Source: Clostridia bacterium
GTDB taxonomy: Bacteria; Bacillota; Clostridia; Saccharofermentanales; UBA5734
Direction of reading: 5' to 3'
NCBI GenBank assembly: GCA_017997315.1
Contig: JAGOFF010000107.1
Coordinates: forward strand, 1 to 7,664
Length of the DNA: 7,664 nt
Part shown: positions 5,826 through 7,664 of the stretch, piece by piece
Numbering within the stretch: the stretch's first letter is position 1
Layout of the letters: the number at the start of each line of letters is the position of its first letter
Notes under the pieces: generated by a model
The model's input: the letters and a program-made list of their open reading frames with translations, nothing else
Database searches by the model: none
Told to the model about the DNA's origin: nothing
Program-made: the position numbers and the translations under genes

Positions 5826-7385
5826 ATGAAGCATGTCGTCGTCATTGGAGCGGGGCCGGCCGGATTGACCGCCGCCCACGAACTGTTGTCACGCGCCCGC
5901 GGGGAGGTCGCCGTCACGGTGCTGGAGGAGAGCGCCGAGATCGGCGGGATCTCGCGCACGGTTCGCTACCGCGGAAACCGCATGGACATCGGCGGACACC
6001 GGTTTTTCAGCAAGGATGCGCGCGTCATGGACTGGTGGCGCTCACTGCTGCCGCTCCAGGGCGCCGCGGCGCTGGACGACCGGCTGCTCGGCAGGGACAA
6101 GCCGCTCGAACCCGGCGGACCGGATCCCGAGGCCGAGGACCGGGTCATGCTGGTCCGCGACCGGGTGTCCCGGATCTACTACCTGAGGAAGTTCTTCGAT
6201 TACCCGATCCGCATGAAGGCCCAGACGTTCCGCAACCTCGGGCTCGCCCGGACCGCCAAGGCGGGCGCGAGCTATCTACAGTCCTCGGTTTTCAAAAAGA
6301 AAGAAACCTCGCTCGAGAATTTCTACATCAACCGGTTCGGCCGGGTGCTGTACGGGATGTTCTTTGAAAAATACACCGAAAAGCTCTGGGGCCGCCATCC
6401 GTCGGTGATCTCCGCGGACTGGGGCGCGCAGCGCGTCAAGGGGCTGTCCGTGCTGGCGATCCTGCGCGACATGCTCCGCAAGGCGACCGGGCTGGGCGGC
6501 GACCGCGTCGAAACCTCGCTGATCGAACAGTTCTGGTATCCCAAGTTCGGTCCCGGCCAGCTGTGGGAGACCGCGGCGGAGCAGGTCGCCGGCATGGGCG
6601 GCGACATCCGCATGAACCACCGGGTGACGCGTCTTGCCTGCGGGGACGGGCGCATCCGGGCCGTCGTCTGCGACACCCCGGACGGACCGGTCGAACTCCC
6701 CTGCGACGAAGTCGTCTCATCGATGCCGCTGCGCGACCTGGTCGCCGGCATGGACGGCATCGAGATGCCCCCCGACGCCGCACGGATCGCGGACGGACTC
6801 CCCTACCGCGATTTCGTCACGGTCGGACTCCTGGTCCGCCGTCTCGGGCTGCGCAACGAGACCGCGGTCCGGACGCTCGGAGATATCGTGCCGGACTGCT
6901 GGATCTACGTGCAGGAGCCGGACGTACGGCTCGGCCGGATCCAGATCTTCAACAACTGGTCCCCCTACCTGACCGCGGATCCGGAGCATACGGTCTGGAT
7001 CGGGCTGGAGTACTTCTGCAGCGAGGGGGATGAGCTGTGGAACATGGACGACGAAGCGTTCATCGGTCTTGCGGCCTCTGAACTTGAGTCCATGGGGGTC
7101 GTCGGCCGCGAGGACATCCTCGACGCGCATCGGGTCCGGGTCCGCAAGGCCTATCCCGCGTATTTCGACACGTACTCCGAAATCGACACGCTCACCGCCT
7201 GGCTGGACAGTATCCCCAACCTGTACTGCGTCGGGCGGAACGGGCAGCACCGGTACAACAATATGGACCACTCGATGGCGACCGCCTTTGAGGCGGCGGA
7301 CGCGCTGTTGTCCGGGAATCCTTCCCGCGAACGCATCTGGAACGTCAACACCGAAAAGGAGTACCACGAGGAGAAAAGCAAGTGA
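5826..7385 (+). CDS. FAD-dependent oxidoreductase (HemY/UDP-galactopyranose mutase-like, amine oxidase fold)
   Basis: The 519-residue product is a flavoprotein. It opens with the Rossmann dinucleotide motif VVVIGAGPAGLTAAHE (4-19), the ribose-binding acid at E34/E35 after strand 2, and the GG motif EIGGISRT (38-45). DIGGHRFFSK (54-63) follows where related UDP-galactopyranose mutases have their conserved histidine/glycine segment. Near the end, YCVGRNGQHRYNNMDHSM (467-484) is the second FAD-binding stretch seen in this group. The middle is rich in aromatics (for example SLIEQFWYPKFGPGQLWE) and probably forms the substrate domain. It has no signal peptide or transmembrane helix. It is longer than UDP-galactopyranose mutase (about 370-390 residues), so that exact activity is not claimed; automated names such as protoporphyrinogen oxidase are also unlikely given the lack of haem genes. 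Homologues I recall sit in cell-surface polysaccharide clusters. The start ATG has AAAGGA upstream with a spacer of about 9-10 nt. It overlaps the next gene by 4 bp, so the two should act together. Substrate unknown. Confidence 0.85.
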   Translation: MKHVVVIGAGPAGLTAAHELLSRARGEVAVTVLEESAEIGGISRTVRYRGNRMDIGGHRFFSKDARVMDWWRSLLPLQGAAALDDRLLGRDKPLEPGGPDPEAEDRVMLVRDRVSRIYYLRKFFDYPIRMKAQTFRNLGLARTAKAGASYLQSSVFKKKETSLENFYINRFGRVLYGMFFEKYTEKLWGRHPSVISADWGAQRVKGLSVLAILRDMLRKATGLGGDRVETSLIEQFWYPKFGPGQLWETAAEQVAGMGGDIRMNHRVTRLACGDGRIRAVVCDTPDGPVELPCDEVVSSMPLRDLVAGMDGIEMPPDAARIADGLPYRDFVTVGLLVRRLGLRNETAVRTLGDIVPDCWIYVQEPDVRLGRIQIFNNWSPYLTADPEHTVWIGLEYFCSEGDELWNMDDEAFIGLAASELESMGVVGREDILDAHRVRVRKAYPAYFDTYSEIDTLTAWLDSIPNLYCVGRNGQHRYNNMDHSMATAFEAADALLSGNPSRERIWNVNTEKEYHEEKSK

Positions 7386-7664
7386 GGCGCACGGACCGGT
7401 CTCCGGACACCCCGGTGGCGGCGGGCGGGCCGCCGTCCCCTTCCCTGTCCTCCCCGCGTGCGATGCGGGTACTGTCCATACTGCTGGCCGCGGGCGCTGT
7501 CGCGGTGGTCCTGTACGCGGTCATCGTGGTCGCCGCGGGGGAGTTCCATGCGGACTTCACCGATACGGTGCTGTGGGCCGAGGCGACGTTCCGCAGCGGG
7601 CGTCTGTTCGATCCTGAATTCTATTATGCCGCCGCGATGCCCTTCGGCGGGCAGTGGCTCATGC
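7382..7664 (+). CDS. Polytopic membrane protein, probable GT-C-type glycosyltransferase, N-terminal part (3' end outside window)
   Basis: The frame opens with GTG at 7382 and runs unbroken to the edge (94 codons). The GTG shares bases with the oxidoreductase stop (GTGA overlap), and GGAG lies 8 nt upstream, so translational coupling is likely. An in-frame ATG at 7463 (codon 28) is a weaker alternative start. Residues 1-27 are hydrophilic and rich in Pro, Ser and Arg. Residues about 30-52 form one strong hydrophobic helix. This is followed by EFHADFTDTVLWAEA (54-68) and a stretch ending MPFGGQWLM. A first helix followed by an acidic, aromatic extracytoplasmic loop with Asp/Glu pairs is typical of GT-C glycosyltransferases, which use lipid-linked sugars; E54, D58 and D61 are candidate catalytic acids. 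This is inference from the layout, since most of the protein is not visible. Coupling to a flavoenzyme of the UDP-galactopyranose-mutase-like group supports a role in surface glycan assembly. Confidence 0.5.
   Translation, partial: MRRTDRSPDTPVAAGGPPSPSLSSPRAMRVLSILLAAGAVAVVLYAVIVVAAGEFHADFTDTVLWAEATFRSGRLFDPEFYYAAAMPFGGQWLM

Noticed and set aside
4641..5879. Minus-strand open frame (412 codons) overlapping citrate synthase
   Set aside because: It is the +1-type shadow of the citrate synthase gene, with very high Arg/Pro/Gly content. It would also begin inside the divergent oxidoreductase gene.
1..7664. CRISPR array, prophage, toxin-antitoxin or defence island
   Set aside because: I see no regularly spaced repeats, phage genes or small gene pairs. 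All long stretches are explained by the metabolic, transport and modifying genes listed.

Overview
The window is GC-rich, densely coded bacterial chromosome. It holds seven complete or nearly complete protein genes, plus one membrane-protein gene cut by the right edge. I see no insertion sequence, phage gene, CRISPR array, tRNA or rRNA. Clean Shine-Dalgarno sites (GGAGG/AGGAG 5-8 nt before starts), together with the style of the xylose isomerase, the ~450-residue citrate synthase, the AadK-like adenylyltransferase and the ~395-residue MntE-like cation transporter, suggest a high-GC member of the Bacillota (Clostridia-like). That assignment is inferred from remembered family resemblance, not from a search.

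Layout. (1) 1-600 (+): C-terminal ~199 residues of xylose isomerase XylA, whose 5' half lies outside the window. (2) 632-667: a perfect 15-bp hairpin ending in a T run. It can serve as a bidirectional terminator between xylA and the converging gene. (3) 708-1511 (-): a TIM-barrel sugar-phosphate isomerase/epimerase-like protein of unknown substrate. (4) 1512-1639: a compact divergent control region with two interleaved promoters and a possible six-codon leader ORF. (5) 1640-2827 (+): a cation diffusion facilitator with an N-D-D-D metal site, which suggests Mn(II) export. (6) 5662 down to 2799 (-): an apparent three-gene operon of citrate synthase, aminoglycoside 6-adenylyltransferase-like protein and GNAT acetyltransferase, with gaps of 19 and 22 nt. 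Its last gene overlaps the end of the cation transporter tail-to-tail by 29 bp. (7) 5663-5825: a second divergent control region with a 9-bp direct repeat. (8) 5826-7385 (+): a large FAD-dependent oxidoreductase of the UDP-galactopyranose-mutase/HemY-like group. It is translationally coupled through a GTGA overlap to (9) 7382 to the right edge (+): the N-terminus of a polytopic membrane protein that looks like a GT-C glycosyltransferase.

Functionally the window mixes central metabolism (pentose isomerisation, entry to the citrate cycle), metal homeostasis, a chromosomal aminoglycoside-modifying-type enzyme beside an acetyltransferase, and the start of what looks like a cell-surface glycan pathway. 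No clear new defence or mobile system is visible. The parts most worth a second look are the oxidoreductase/membrane-protein pair, the control region of the cation transporter, and the pairing of citrate synthase with two small-molecule-modifying enzymes.
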